Below, in pieces: positions 47,345 to 57,400 of a stretch of DNA of 64,000 bases. Location of the stretch: positions 1-64,000 of the forward strand of contig JAJEKV010000285.1 of the NCBI GenBank assembly GCA_021234155.1, read 5' to 3'. This DNA is from Isoetes taiwanensis. Its lineage: Eukaryota; Streptophyta; Lycopodiopsida; Isoetales; Isoetaceae. Position 1 is the first letter of the stretch. Every line of letters begins with the position of its first letter. The notes under the pieces were generated by a model. That model was not told the origin of the DNA, did not search any database, and saw nothing but the letters and a program-made list of their open reading frames with translations. Both the position numbers and the translations under genes were made by a program.

Positions 47345-48640
47345 TCAAAGCATTCCATTACCGAACTGATATAATTTGGCAGGAAAGTACTCAAAAAACA
47401 TATTCTGGAACTCATTCCAACATGTTGCACGACCAAGAAGATCAATCATACAGTTATAATGTTGAATGCATGGTAACAAGCCATGGTTTCTCCTCATGGA
47501 GATGAAATGGTGACAACCTTCATTCACTAAGCCACACGGCTACACGCAGCGAGACAAAGCTTAATACCTTCCTTTTGCATGTTGTTGAAACACTGTTCAG
47601 CTAGAGTTGCATTTCCATTATTGGCGTATCCAGCAAGCGTAGCATCCCATACCACACAATATCGATCCCATAAAACTAAATTTTGATTTGATAACTGATT
47701 TAAAACGTTTTGTACCTCCTCCAGGTCTCCACACTTAGCATAAACATCAACAAAAGTACGAAACAATATTGGACAAATGTTGACTCTTAATAATCTGTTC
47801 ATGGATAACTCTGCCTTCATGTATGTCTTCTGCAGTTGCACATGCCCGTAAAACACTTGCCAAATGTGTCTTCATCTGGTTTCAGCTCTTCATGCCGCAT
47901 CTCATTAAAAAGTTTAAAAACAGATACCCATTCCCCAATTTGAGCAAAAGCAGAAACCATTGCATTCCATGACACTACACTTCGATTCAACAAATTTCTG
48001 AACACTTTACATGCTTCCTCCAAGCTCCCACATTTTGCATACATGTCTATAAGGGTATTCCCCAAGACAGGATCCAACATAATCCCTTTTTCATTCATCT
48101 GTTCATGCAGGGCTCGCCAAGCCTTAGGCATGCCTTCAAGACAGCCAGGTAAATTGCGTTGTTAGGCATAATACCTTCATTTTGCATTTATTCAAAATTT
48201 CTTAAAGCAAAAAATGCATCACTGTGCTGTACACACCCTGAAATTTTAGCACCCCATGATACAACGTTTCGGTTTGGGAATTGGTCTAGAACGCCCAGAG
48301 CCTCTTCCAGGCTCACACATTTCACATACATATCAATGAGAGTACTTCCTACAAAGACATCGTAATGTTACCCATTTCTGATAATCTGATCATGGCCAAA
48401 CCTTCCCTGCTGCAAAATCATCATATTAGCCTTAAGAGCGGCAATATATGTGTATTTTCCGATCTTCACACCCAATTTCCTTACCGCATGGTACAATTCA
48501 AATGGTATAATGCCCTGCCCCAAGTTTAGCATTTACAGACATGAGAGCGTTCCATGTATTCAAACTGGAGATTGCAACCCTATTAAATGCTTGATGAGAC
48601 TCAGGAAAATATTTACAAGAAACGAACGACAGATCCATTA
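47345..48640 (-). pseudogene. Pentatricopeptide repeat (PPR) protein, PLS type, degenerate
   Basis: PPR proteins bind organellar RNA. Reading the minus strand from about 48600 downward: SLNTWNALMSVNAKLG, VKIGKYTYIAALKA, VGSTLIDMYVKCVSLEEALG, RNVVSWGAKISGCVQHSDAF, VLGNTLIDMYAKCGSLEEAC, RSVVSWNAMVSAFAQIG, KLFNEMRHEELKPDEDTFGK, FVDVYAKCGDLEE, ATLAGYANNGNATLAEQCFN and finally HYNCMIDLLGR. That is at least four to five P, L and S motif cycles. The frame changes at about 48130, 47840 and 47527, and stops interrupt it upstream of 48131. The tail reached (DLLGR) resembles the region before the E motifs. No targeting peptide is identified. Confidence 0.85.
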
Positions 48641-48860
48641 TGTTCGAGATTCACACGAATTTTTTCCTACACTTCCAAAAGAAACTCAGCCTGCTATACA
48701 GATAAAGCAACCATGTTCATTAACACCTCGAAAGGTGTCCTCCTACACGATGTTTTGGGAAATTTCTTTTTCAAACCTTCATAGAAAATCCCTGTCGTCT
48801 CTACCTCATCTTACTTCAACAGTATTCGATGCATCATGATCCCCATTGTTTGGTATGGCA

Positions 48861-49186
48861 TCAGAGGATTCCATTCACCATCAGAGGGACAGAAGATTGC
48901 ACTTCGCCATTAGGGGTATCCTCAGTGCTGGATATGGCCTCATAGGATTCCATTTCACCATCAGGCTTGTCCTCCTTATCTGAAGGATGCGCAGGCAAAG
49001 AAGTGGCAACCAAATTCGTTTCACTGCTGGTTTTGATCTCAGGAAATGTAGCATGAAACTCCATAATAATAATTCATAAGAAGATCCAGCATCAGCTTCC
49101 ACCTGCGACGGCGACGGGGAAATTACCTCCAATAGCGGGTTTAGGGTTTGCCCATTTAGGGACAACCCAAAAACAACCCCGTACAC
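48861..49186 (-). other. Open frame with an internal acidic repeat
   Basis: The minus strand reads MEFHATFPEIKTSSETNLVA then DKPDGEMESYEAISSTEDTP, then a diverged DNA-level repeat of the same segment (TGATGGTGAATGGAATCC). It lies upstream of the PPR remnant in the same orientation. It may be an unrelated first exon or chance. Its 5' part overlaps a copy of the GGGTTGCC…GGGCAAACC repeat. Confidence 0.25.
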
Positions 49187-49493
49187 CGTACACCAGGGTG
49201 CCCTTAGTTAGGGACGCCTCACATGTCACCGGCAAAAACTTGCCGGACGTCAAGCCGTTGAGCCCCTCAGGTGCAAACTGCTCCAGCAGTTCGGGACGAG
49301 CGGCTCGGACGTCAAACCGGCCGTCTCAGTTTTAGCTCATGTGAATACCTACAAATTTACATGTGAGGCGTCTCTTACCCTGGTTATAGGTCGTGGCACG
49401 ATCATGATCGTGGGTTATTCTACGGGATGGAATCACCAACCGTTGGGATTGCGCCATATCAGCATAACCAGGGTAACTTTATTTTCACCTTAC

Positions 49494-49640
49494 TTTTTTG
49501 GGGTTGCCCTAGGGAGCAAACCCTTGCTCATGTGGGGTTTCTGGCATATTCTAAGTAGATCCTAAAATATACCTAAGATATGTCGAAAACTGCTTCAAAC
49601 CTACTGTTCCTTGTAAACTGGCGGTCACCTGCGTTGTGGG
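49494..49640 (+). repeat. Dispersed repeat X, plus-strand copy
   Basis: TTTTTTGGGGTTGCCCTAGG then GCAAACCC, then TGGGGTTTCTGGCATAT, ending GTAAACTGGCGGTCA. It aligns over about 140 bp with 53463-53600 and, in part, with minus-strand copies at about 43118-43215, 44360-44500 and 49130-49180. Confidence 0.7.
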
Positions 49641-50231
49641 TCGCTAATGTTTGGATTGGCTAACTGGCAAGACAGGCAGAGCATCGGGCTATGGCCTGCT
49701 CCCGCTATGTAATGCTTCTGAGCAAATATTCTGAAGTGCATGATTGGAAGGAGGGCTTGCAAGCAGGGCGTATAAAGCTATTCTTCTGCTTCTGTTCGTC
49801 TCTGTTCTTGCTTATGTACAGAGATGTTACCTAAAAAACTATGTTTTCATCCCATATTTTAAACTTATTGATTTTTTTACAGAGATAATGCAATTACAAG
49901 ATCAGAACTAGCACCTCATGCCAGGAAAATTCACGTATTTTTGGTGGCATTACAAATCTTTGTGAGTATATTGCTTCCAATTAGAGGAACAGATCTGTTT
50001 AGTCACTCTATGCTTCTTGACCTTGTGGAATGAAAAGAATATATAAACAGACTGGGCCCTAAATTCATCACTTCTTCCTGCTTGAGAATGTTTCTTCATA
50101 TTCATGGTGAAGAGCAATATGCATTTTGTAGAAATGCGGAAATAACAAGTTGTAATTTGATATTTACTTGAATGCCTCATGCAATCAGTTGTGAAATCCT
50201 AACAAACAATCATGTCATGTTCCCATTGTAG
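49641..50231. other. No recognisable gene
   Basis: AT-rich spacer. No upstream choline kinase exon could be found. Confidence 0.4.
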
Positions 50232-50509
50232 GCAATACCACATCTTTCGGATGTTGGGTTTGGTCCCAAGCTTCTAGGTGTTTTTGCAAATGGCATGATT
50301 CAATCATTTATCCAAGCCCGGACTCTTGATCCAGTAGGTATGATTCATTCAACGTATTTTAAGAAGTTCTAGATTTGAAGTTCAAACTACATGAATATCA
50401 GCATGAATTTGGCAGACATGGCAAAACATGAAATTGTTCCTCTGATTGCAAGGGAAACGCGCAGGCTACATGAATTGAATATTCCAAGTTCAAAGGAGCC
50501 TCAGTTATA
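50232..50509 (+). pseudogene. Choline/ethanolamine kinase fragment, two exons
   Basis: Choline kinase phosphorylates choline in phosphatidylcholine synthesis. Exon 50232-50337 reads DVGFGPKLLGVFANGMIQSF then IQARTLDPV. A 78-bp GT-AG intron (50338-50415) follows, then the exon 50416-50509, DMAKHEIVPLIARETRRLHE then LNIPSSKEPQL and a stop. These match the N-lobe segment GxGPKLLGxFxNGxxxxFIxARTL…M…IAxExxxxH of plant enzymes. Earlier N-lobe exons and the whole catalytic C-lobe (Brenner HxDxxxxN motif) are absent, so it cannot be active. Confidence 0.85.
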
Positions 50510-50670
50510 GCAAACCATTTCGAAGTATTTTAATATATGTAAGAGTTAAGAGCAAATATGTATGTGGCTGATTCAAGTACTGTGCCTACTGTGTATGTGC
50601 ACAAGATGGGGAACGTGACAACCTACAATGTATTGGGAGGGGGGAGAAGGAGGGGGAGGGACATCGGGGA

Positions 50671-51119
50671 TTGTCTAAAGACATTAATTATGCTGATTGG
50701 GGTGCAAACATTAGCTTCAATGTTGGGGATTCAATGAGTAAGTTTTTCTTGCTTCACATTATTAAAATGTTTTCGTGCTTGATGGATGCCTACTTAAACC
50801 TTTTTGCTTCCACTCTGCCACAGGATTCGGCTTTGATAAATTGTACATATGACCTGGTAGAAGTGAACTTGGATGGATACAAAAACTGTTATACCACTGA
50901 TGTCACATACCTCAATGGCAATATGACCTTCATACTTACAAAAGCGAAGACATATTACTATATCTGCACGAAAGAACATTATGCTCAGCATCTGGTATGA
51001 AGATAGCAGTCACTTCTGGGACTTCCCCTCCAATACGAGTTCTAAATGGCTTATTATCATCCTCACAGTAGTAGGTGCAGTGATTACCTTACTTGTAGCT
51101 TCAATTATTAGGTCCTGAT
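50671..51119 (+). pseudogene. Phytocyanin (plastocyanin-like, membrane-anchored) pseudogene
   Basis: Phytocyanins are secreted, usually GPI-anchored, blue-copper-fold proteins. Exon 1 ends DINYADWGANISFNVGDSM. An 86-bp GT-AG intron (50738-50823) follows, then RFGFDKLY, a frameshift to YDLVEVNLDGYKNCYTTDV, and ITLTKAxTYYFIC-like FILTKAKTYYYIC. A second frameshift leads to MKIAVTSGTSPP, and a third to a hydrophobic tail IIILTVVGAVITLLVASIIR before the stop at 51117-51119. The first copper-ligand His is replaced by Tyr (YDLVEV for HDVVEV), while the Cys in YKNC and a His near the end are kept. The signal peptide exon is missing. Confidence 0.85.
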
Positions 51120-52290
51120 GCACATGTAAATGTTACATTTTATAATCGTCTTGGGCAGTTGGTTCTTTTCGAAAATGTTAATAATTGAATGTTGAAGACA
51201 GTAGTAATGGGAACGTAGCCTTTTATGGTTAAATAAGTTTCAGTATTAAGATTGGGAAAAAATGCAAATGATGCATGTATATGCAATATCTAGCATTATA
51301 ACAGGGGGTTTTGTTTATGTTTTTGTACTGTTTTCTCTAAGGTTTTCATATGATTTGGTGGCCGTATTCATCCAGGTGTACTAAAGAGTATTTCTAGAGT
51401 GCAACCTTTTGTTAGACATTGATTTTAGAAAAGGGGCAAATCTTGGGGTGGGGGCTTTTTTTGTCTTTGGTTGTGAATATCCTCCCATTATTTTTTTTTT
51501 TAGGGTTCTTTTAGGGTTTAATATCGAGGGCTAGCATGCATGAGCTTATTGTTGCGTGGAATGCCTTGGTGATTTTCAAAGGAATCTGGAGGAGGCTGCC
51601 GGAATGCATCACTCGATCACGGCTAATACCGCGGGATGCATCGGCTTCAGATTCACTCATTATGGGATGATTCAAATTTCATTTTGGTGGCTTTCTAACT
51701 CATTGCGTATCTCAAAGTGAAGCATTACAAGCACATAGACCATAAGAGCCTTTATTTGAGCCCTTATTTGATTATAGAATTGAAGGTTTAATGTAGGGAA
51801 ATGGTATCGGGGCCTCGTGAAATTGGAGTGAAAGAAAGAGAGTTGTGAAGAAATGCCCAAGGCAAGGGCGTTGATTAAAATTGTGCACAAGGTACTCTCG
51901 GGGGATACGAGACGTTAGGAAGGAGTTGATTTGTGAGAGCACAAAGATATCTTTGGAGGCGTTCAAACTCGCTCTAGTTCTCTATCTTATTTACAAGTCG
52001 GTCAGAGGCGTAGTGCGAAACGACCGATAGTCGAGAATATGTAGTAGCAGACTTCTTTATGGCTTGTAAGAAGCATCCGGCGGGGGTTTTAGCGGGAGTT
52101 TCTTTGCCTTTATGGCCGCAAAGCGGATCTCGGGAACAAATGCCAATGATCTTCGAAAACAAATGCCGAGATCCTCAAAAATGCATCTGCATGCGGCTCC
52201 CTGTTCTGCATTTTCCTTTTTGGTTGCCCTAGAATCAACCTAAAATGGCAAGCATCGAGATAGTGTGAGAATTTCTTAATTTGTTATAGA
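51120..52290. other. No recognisable gene
   Basis: AT-rich to mixed sequence. Nothing is supported. Confidence 0.4.
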
Positions 52291-52295
52291 AACCT

Positions 52296-52565
52296 TTGTG
52301 GATGAAAACGGGCTGTTTGTTAGCAGAGTCTAGGAAGAGCATGTCACAGCGATTCGGTTCTTCAAAACGCAAGCTTTTTCAGATTGTGCAAACATTTTGG
52401 TCATATGCAAATGCAATAAGCAGAGCAGAGAATTTTGGGGATGCTCCGAAATATGTCTTATTTAATACGACCATCTTCTCAGTTCAACAAAGAGATTCTC
52501 CGCCTTATACGATTGTTGCATTGCCAGATTTTGAGAAGACCCTCTGCATAGATATTGTTTCCTAG
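52296..52565 (+). other. Unassigned 89-codon open frame
   Basis: Reads MWMKTGCLLAESRKSMSQRF through KLFQIVQTFWSYANAISRAE and ALPDFEKTLCIDIVS. Composition looks protein-like, but I recognise no family. It lies between the phytocyanin and transferrin-like remnants, and might be another fragment of one of the degraded genes or chance. Confidence 0.25.
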
Positions 52566-53460
52566 ATCGCCCAACAGAGCAGGTCTTTTTTTAGATTCCT
52601 TGGCCCCTGTAAAAGCAGCAGAGTTACCTGTGGCTCAACTTTAGCAAAGAAGATAATTACCATGCTCTGCATTCCTTATGGCAATGGATCTAACCAGCCA
52701 TCATCTTGTAGGTTTGATCTCTAGCTTTGGTGCCATATTTATAACATGTCAACACCTATCAAAAACATTTGTTCCTTGCCCTATTTCCGGCCCTCCTTAT
52801 CTGCTTTTGGAACAGATGTATTTCAAAATGATTCGCTGCCTCAACCAGCCTCAACCGGACTTCACGGAGCTCGCTTTTAAACCTGTAAGTCATTTTTTTT
52901 GCTTTATTTCAGATTTGCAATGCTCTGCAATAGATTGAGAAGATCTTCTTTGCTTGTTCTAGTCCATTTACAGGCCTGAATTCGTATCTTCCATACACTA
53001 GAGGCCGCTGATTCCAAATTGTAAGTGATTGGAACTTCATTTATTTCCTGCAAAAATTGGGTGTGAAGCTGATTAATTGTTATGATTATCCATATTATGT
53101 TGTATCTTGGGTCTTCTGGGCATGGCCCAAATCTGTAACTGTTCATACCATCTGAGGCATTAGGGAATCAAAGGCTCTATTTTCTCCATTAGACAGAATC
53201 AAAGGCTCATAGGACCTATGGCGAGTAAGGCTCATCCTGGTAACTACGACTACACAGGTAAGAAAGAAATTGTTAGAATACCTTATACTTCAATCCATTT
53301 GCAGGTTCATTGGGATGAAGTTATTGCTGCACAAAGGCAAATATGGGCATCTATTTCTGGCGCGCATGCAAATAAGCAACACATCAAAAAAGCATCATTT
53401 TTACTCTTCTATTACTCTTAGAAGAAGACATGACGCTTATGTTCACATTTGACATTAGTT
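52566..53460. other. No recognisable gene
   Basis: Short open frames only, including one at 53218-53421, with no family features. Confidence 0.35.
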
Positions 53461-53462
53461 CT

Positions 53463-53605
53463 TTTTTGGGTTGCCCCTAGGGGGGCAAACCCTCGTTTAG
53501 GTGGGTTTATGGGCATATCCAGGTATATGCCGGTATATACTTGAGATATGCTGGTGACTGCTAAAAACTGGCTGCTGCAAGTAAACTGGCGGTCAGCCCT
53601 TAGAT
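53463..53605 (+). repeat. Dispersed repeat X, second plus-strand copy
   Basis: TTTTTTGGGTTGCCCCTAGG then GGGGCAAACCC, GGGCATATCC, and GTAAACTGGCGGTCA. Same family as 49494-49640. The GGGTTGCCCC…GGGGCAAACCC core is an imperfect palindrome. Confidence 0.7.
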
Positions 53606-53839
53606 GGCTATGCCCAACAGGGGCATTTTCTTCTGAAAGCAGTAGAAGCTTTAGATGTAAGCTTTGGTATCGTGATCAACCCATCTGGTGTGCGAAGTTT
53701 TGATCCACGATTCTCGAATCTCGATCATCCTAGAATCATCACGGTTTTGCCACCAATCATCACGGATCATCTCTTTTTGAAATATGTCTGGCAGAGTACT
53801 TCGGCCCAGAAATTCTGTTATCTAAAACGTATACTGGAA

Positions 53840-55535
53840 ATGCTAGCTCATTTTTTTTCCCTTGTATATTTTTTCTTCATAGAACGCCGGAGGCTTGTCT
53901 TCCTTCTAAGCTTTCTTTCTTTTACATTTTGTTCCTCCTCTGTACCAGCTCCAGCTCCAGCTCCGGCAATCGATGAAAATGTAAAGCCTGAAGATGAAGG
54001 TGCCTTCTTCTTTTCTTTCTTCCAAGAATCTGTCCTTCAATCCGCTCTGCTTTTGCAGCTTTCTCTCCAGGGATCATTAAACAATCACTTTTTTTTTCTC
54101 TTATTCTTATGCTTACGATTCTGATCTTTGGATTTACACAGTGTGGACATGGTGTGTCGAGGATGAAGACGACATGGAACTCTGCAATAAATTGCAGGAA
54201 ATACTCGACCAGATTAATGATGACACAGAGCGTACTCATAATTGGTATCAAATTTCTTTCTTTTTGACAAATTCCGGCGCAGTCCCCTGTTTTGAACTTC
54301 AATTTCTTGTCATGTAGCACAACTGGAGGAGGGGAGGCCAAAGGATGTATGGCTAAAATCATGAATGGGACGGCTAAATTTGGTATTTTTGATGGCGGAG
54401 AGGTCTTAGAGGCTGCAGATGACTCTTATTTAATCCCCATTCGAAGGCAGATTGATCAGGGTGGAGCAAATAGTTCATACTATGGAGTTGGAGTAGTAAA
54501 GTCCGACAGTTGCCCTGGTAAGCTTCAAGATTTGAAAGGAAAAAAATCCTGCCACACTGGCTATGGAAGATCCGCAGGCTGGGTCTTGCCTGTCACGTAC
54601 TTGATCGATAACAAAATCATGCCTATTGTGGAGAATTGAATCGATTTTGGTTTAACTTAGCTTCTACGAAGAGACCATAGTTTTAGGGCTAAAACAGAGT
54701 TTCTTTTTACTTTTCTTGGTTTTAGATTCTACAAAAAGACCATAGTTTTAGGGCTAAAACAGAGTTTTTTTGTTGGAAACTTTTGGTTCTTACTTAATAG
54801 CTTACAAGTTTGAGTTGAAATGTGCAGAAAACCAGAGGTAAAGAACGATATTGAATCGGTGACGGCATTTTTCAGCAAATCTTGTGCAAAGAAATGATGA
54901 TCCTAGTGCGTAAATTTGCACAAAGATGCATGAATACAACCGGTTGCACGAGGAAGATCCATACTACGACTATGCAGGGCATTCGGATGCCCGGTAGAAG
55001 GAAGCGGAGATGTGGCATTTACAAAGCATTCAATTCCATCCCTATATGCAAAAATGGAGATCCGGAGGAACCAGTGGAAAAATCTTGAGGATTCATCATC
55101 CTACAACATAATCTGTCCAAATCTATACCAAGGAAAGCCGCAAATGGCGAGCTGCAATTTTGGGGCAGCGCCAGGAGCCACACAATTATGGTATCAAAAA
55201 TTTCGACAAACACGAAATCCGTGAATTTAACGATGTGATGGACAAGGCAAATAACAACGAGACCTTCAAGGCTCGTTTAGTGGGAAGAATTTAGAAAGCG
55301 GCGAATTTGTTTGCGGGGTTTCTTCCACAGTTCCATATAATGGCACAAGATAGATGATTTCTTTGGGCTCGTTAAAGGCCAAGATCAAAGAGATGCAGAC
55401 TCGAATGCAAACGAAAATAACCAATGCAGCAAAGCAAGCCTTGCATTTTCCATATCTACCACTGTTAAAGAGCCCGATCCCGGATATGGCAGCTCTGTTT
55501 CTGGTCTTTGCAGTCTTCTTTACTTGACCTCAGGC
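53840..55535 (+). pseudogene. Transferrin-like protein, degenerate multi-exon remnant
   Basis: Transferrins bind Fe3+ with carbonate outside the cell. Exon 1 (from ATG 53840) encodes a hydrophobic start (VFLLSFLSFTFCSS) and a PAPAPA linker to 53999. Intron 54000-54141 follows, then VWTWCVEDEDDMELCNKLQ, the usual WCV…E..KC lobe start. Intron 54245-54317 restores HNCTTGGGEAKGCMAKIMNG. Next come KFGIFDGGEVLEA (Asp ligand position), SSYYGVGVVKSDSCPG (first Tyr), and CHTGYGRSAGWVLPV (carbonate Thr and Arg). After a probable third intron: VKNDIESVTAFFSKSCA, frameshift, HEEDPYYDYAG (second Tyr), frameshift, GSGDVAFTKHSIPSLYAK and SSYNIICPN. The last part ends with the hydrophobic stretch MAALFLVFAVFF. 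At least three frameshifts and an in-frame stop make it non-functional. Only one lobe is seen, and the His ligand is not identified. Confidence 0.82.
54665..54775. repeat. Tandem duplication of about 60 bp within the transferrin-like gene
   Basis: The segment GACCATAGTTTTAGGGCTAA followed by AACAGAGTTT occurs twice with its flanks, in what would be the third intron. Confidence 0.7.
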
Positions 55536-55539
55536 AGCC

Positions 55540-56125
55540 TTTTAACTCAAGATTTTGTAAATGAAAAGAACTGAGATGTGTATGTACAATATTGTTTAGT
55601 CATTTTACAGTCTGGATATAGTAGATTTTAAAAATTTACAATATAGTAGATTTCACTTTTAAACCAGATCGAGAAATTTTCTATTCAAGTTCTCAACCAG
55701 AAATTTGCATTGTCCTTCTAGAAATATGCACAATAATCTACTCCAGATCAACCAAATTTTTTAATTTCAACTCGAACACAAACCTTTACCCTGGAATTTG
55801 CCTAATAGTGGTAGATTTGGGCATGTTTCCAATTGTAGATGTGCATCACGCTTTTAGAGGTTTATTGAAGATAAAAGTGTGATACAAATTTTAAAGGTAA
55901 GAATTGAATTGAATTGAATTGAATTTGTAGCCAATTTTTTCTTTTACTTTGCCATCTACTTTCCTAAAGTATGGAAGATAAATTTAGGTGGATTTCAAAC
56001 TAGACCGGCTGCATTGAAAAATCTTAATTATTGGTCATGATGATGTTCTATCATATTTCTATAGCAAAACTTTCGGCATGTTTTGCCCATCAATCCTCCT
56101 GCCTCGCCGTCCTAGCAAAGCAGAC
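55540..56125. other. No recognisable gene
   Basis: AT-rich spacer between the transferrin-like and DDT-domain remnants. It includes a short (GAATT)n run near 55907-55925. Confidence 0.45.
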
Positions 56126-56130
56126 ATAAG

Positions 56131-57400
56131 CTGAGAAGCATGTGGGAGTTGGCATCTGTTTTAGGTTTCATCAATCAGATTTACAATTCTTTCTTTCAGC
56201 TATTTTGTAAGACATTAGCAACTCAAAGAGTTTGTAGTTGATTGCAGAACTTGATCGACCAATTTCCCCTGAGGATTTGGAGGATGCAATACTGGAGCCA
56301 AATACCAAGCTAGATGATCTGCATGTTGCACTGCTCAAGGTATTCGTATTTGATGGAGCTTTACAAGCAACGAACATTTATTCATTGGAAGGTATGCTTA
56401 TCCATTTCATGTAAGGCCTTGATCAACAATGGTATTCATGCAGGAGATTCCTTGGAAGAGTGAAGTTGGAGGGTAGTTATGTGGCCCAATAAACAAGCAC
56501 TAGACGATGTATCAATATATATTTTTGTTGTTGTAAACCATGTTCTTTTTCATTTTTACACGTTCTATGACAGCAAGACAACTTAGGACATTTGTATATA
56601 AGTCACTAAAAGACCCTAATCAAATAACCATATTTCGAAAAGAGTGCTTTGCGGCAAGCATATGCGGTGCCAATTACTGGTAAGTTTTGGTGCAATGTTC
56701 TATTGATGCTTTTCTAAAACCATATCTTACTAGGTTACTTCAACAGGTGTGAAGAGGATCATCATTCTGGATATAGATTGTACAGGGAGCTGTCAAATAA
56801 ACAAGCTGGCTGTAAAGGACAGTTAATGCCAACTATGCCTAGAAAGTGGGAGACGATCCTAAGCTCCAATTTGAGTTCCATGAGGTGATGGTATGTAAGT
56901 TTGTCATTCTGTAAGATGAGTTTAGTTCTGTACAAAATGGAAAATATAGGTTGTCTCTTTTCTGAAACATGCCTCAATATTAATTACTTACACTAGCCAG
57001 AAACTCATTTACAATCATTTTAATCAAATATTGTCTTTGGGCTTGGCTTAAAACGTGGCTATCCTTTTCTGCCCTTGTAGAATAGGTTATTGTTTTGCCT
57101 CTGTTTATCTGATATTGCCAAAAACTATCTGGTACAAGAACATCCTTTCAGCAAGTAGGAGTTCTGCAGAAGTTGATTTAGCAAAGGAGATTACTTCAAG
57201 AATTACTCCACAGGTGGCAGCGCTTGAGAAGGTACTATGTATACTTGATTTGTCTGGTAGCACTTCTTTACTAAGCTGTATATAATACAGAAAAGAGAGA
57301 ATTTCCTCAAGCGACAACGTAAGCTAGAATGTTTTCTGGATCAGGGGATTGCTAGTGGCTGTTCTCTTAGAGATCGAAAACCAGTGGTATATAATTATGG
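56131..57400 (+). pseudogene. DDT-domain (DDR4/ISWI-associated type) protein, exon remnants
   Basis: DDT-domain proteins partner ISWI-type chromatin remodellers in the nucleus. In order: LRSMWELASVLGFIN (about 56131-56175, DDT start); the exon 56248-56339 reading ELDRPISPEDLEDAILEPNT then KLDDLHVALLK; EIPWKSEVG (from 56444); SGYRLYREL (about 56772, WHIM-like GxRLYRE); RKWETILSSNL; LSASRSSAEVDLAKEITSRI then TPQVAALEK (57147-57230); and KRENFLKRQRKLECF with GCSLRDRKPV (57290-57385). These match the order in plant single-DDT proteins. Several inter-exon joins lack clean splice sites, and the central exons are incomplete or carry stops (for example TAG near 56474), so I treat it as broken. Confidence 0.72.
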
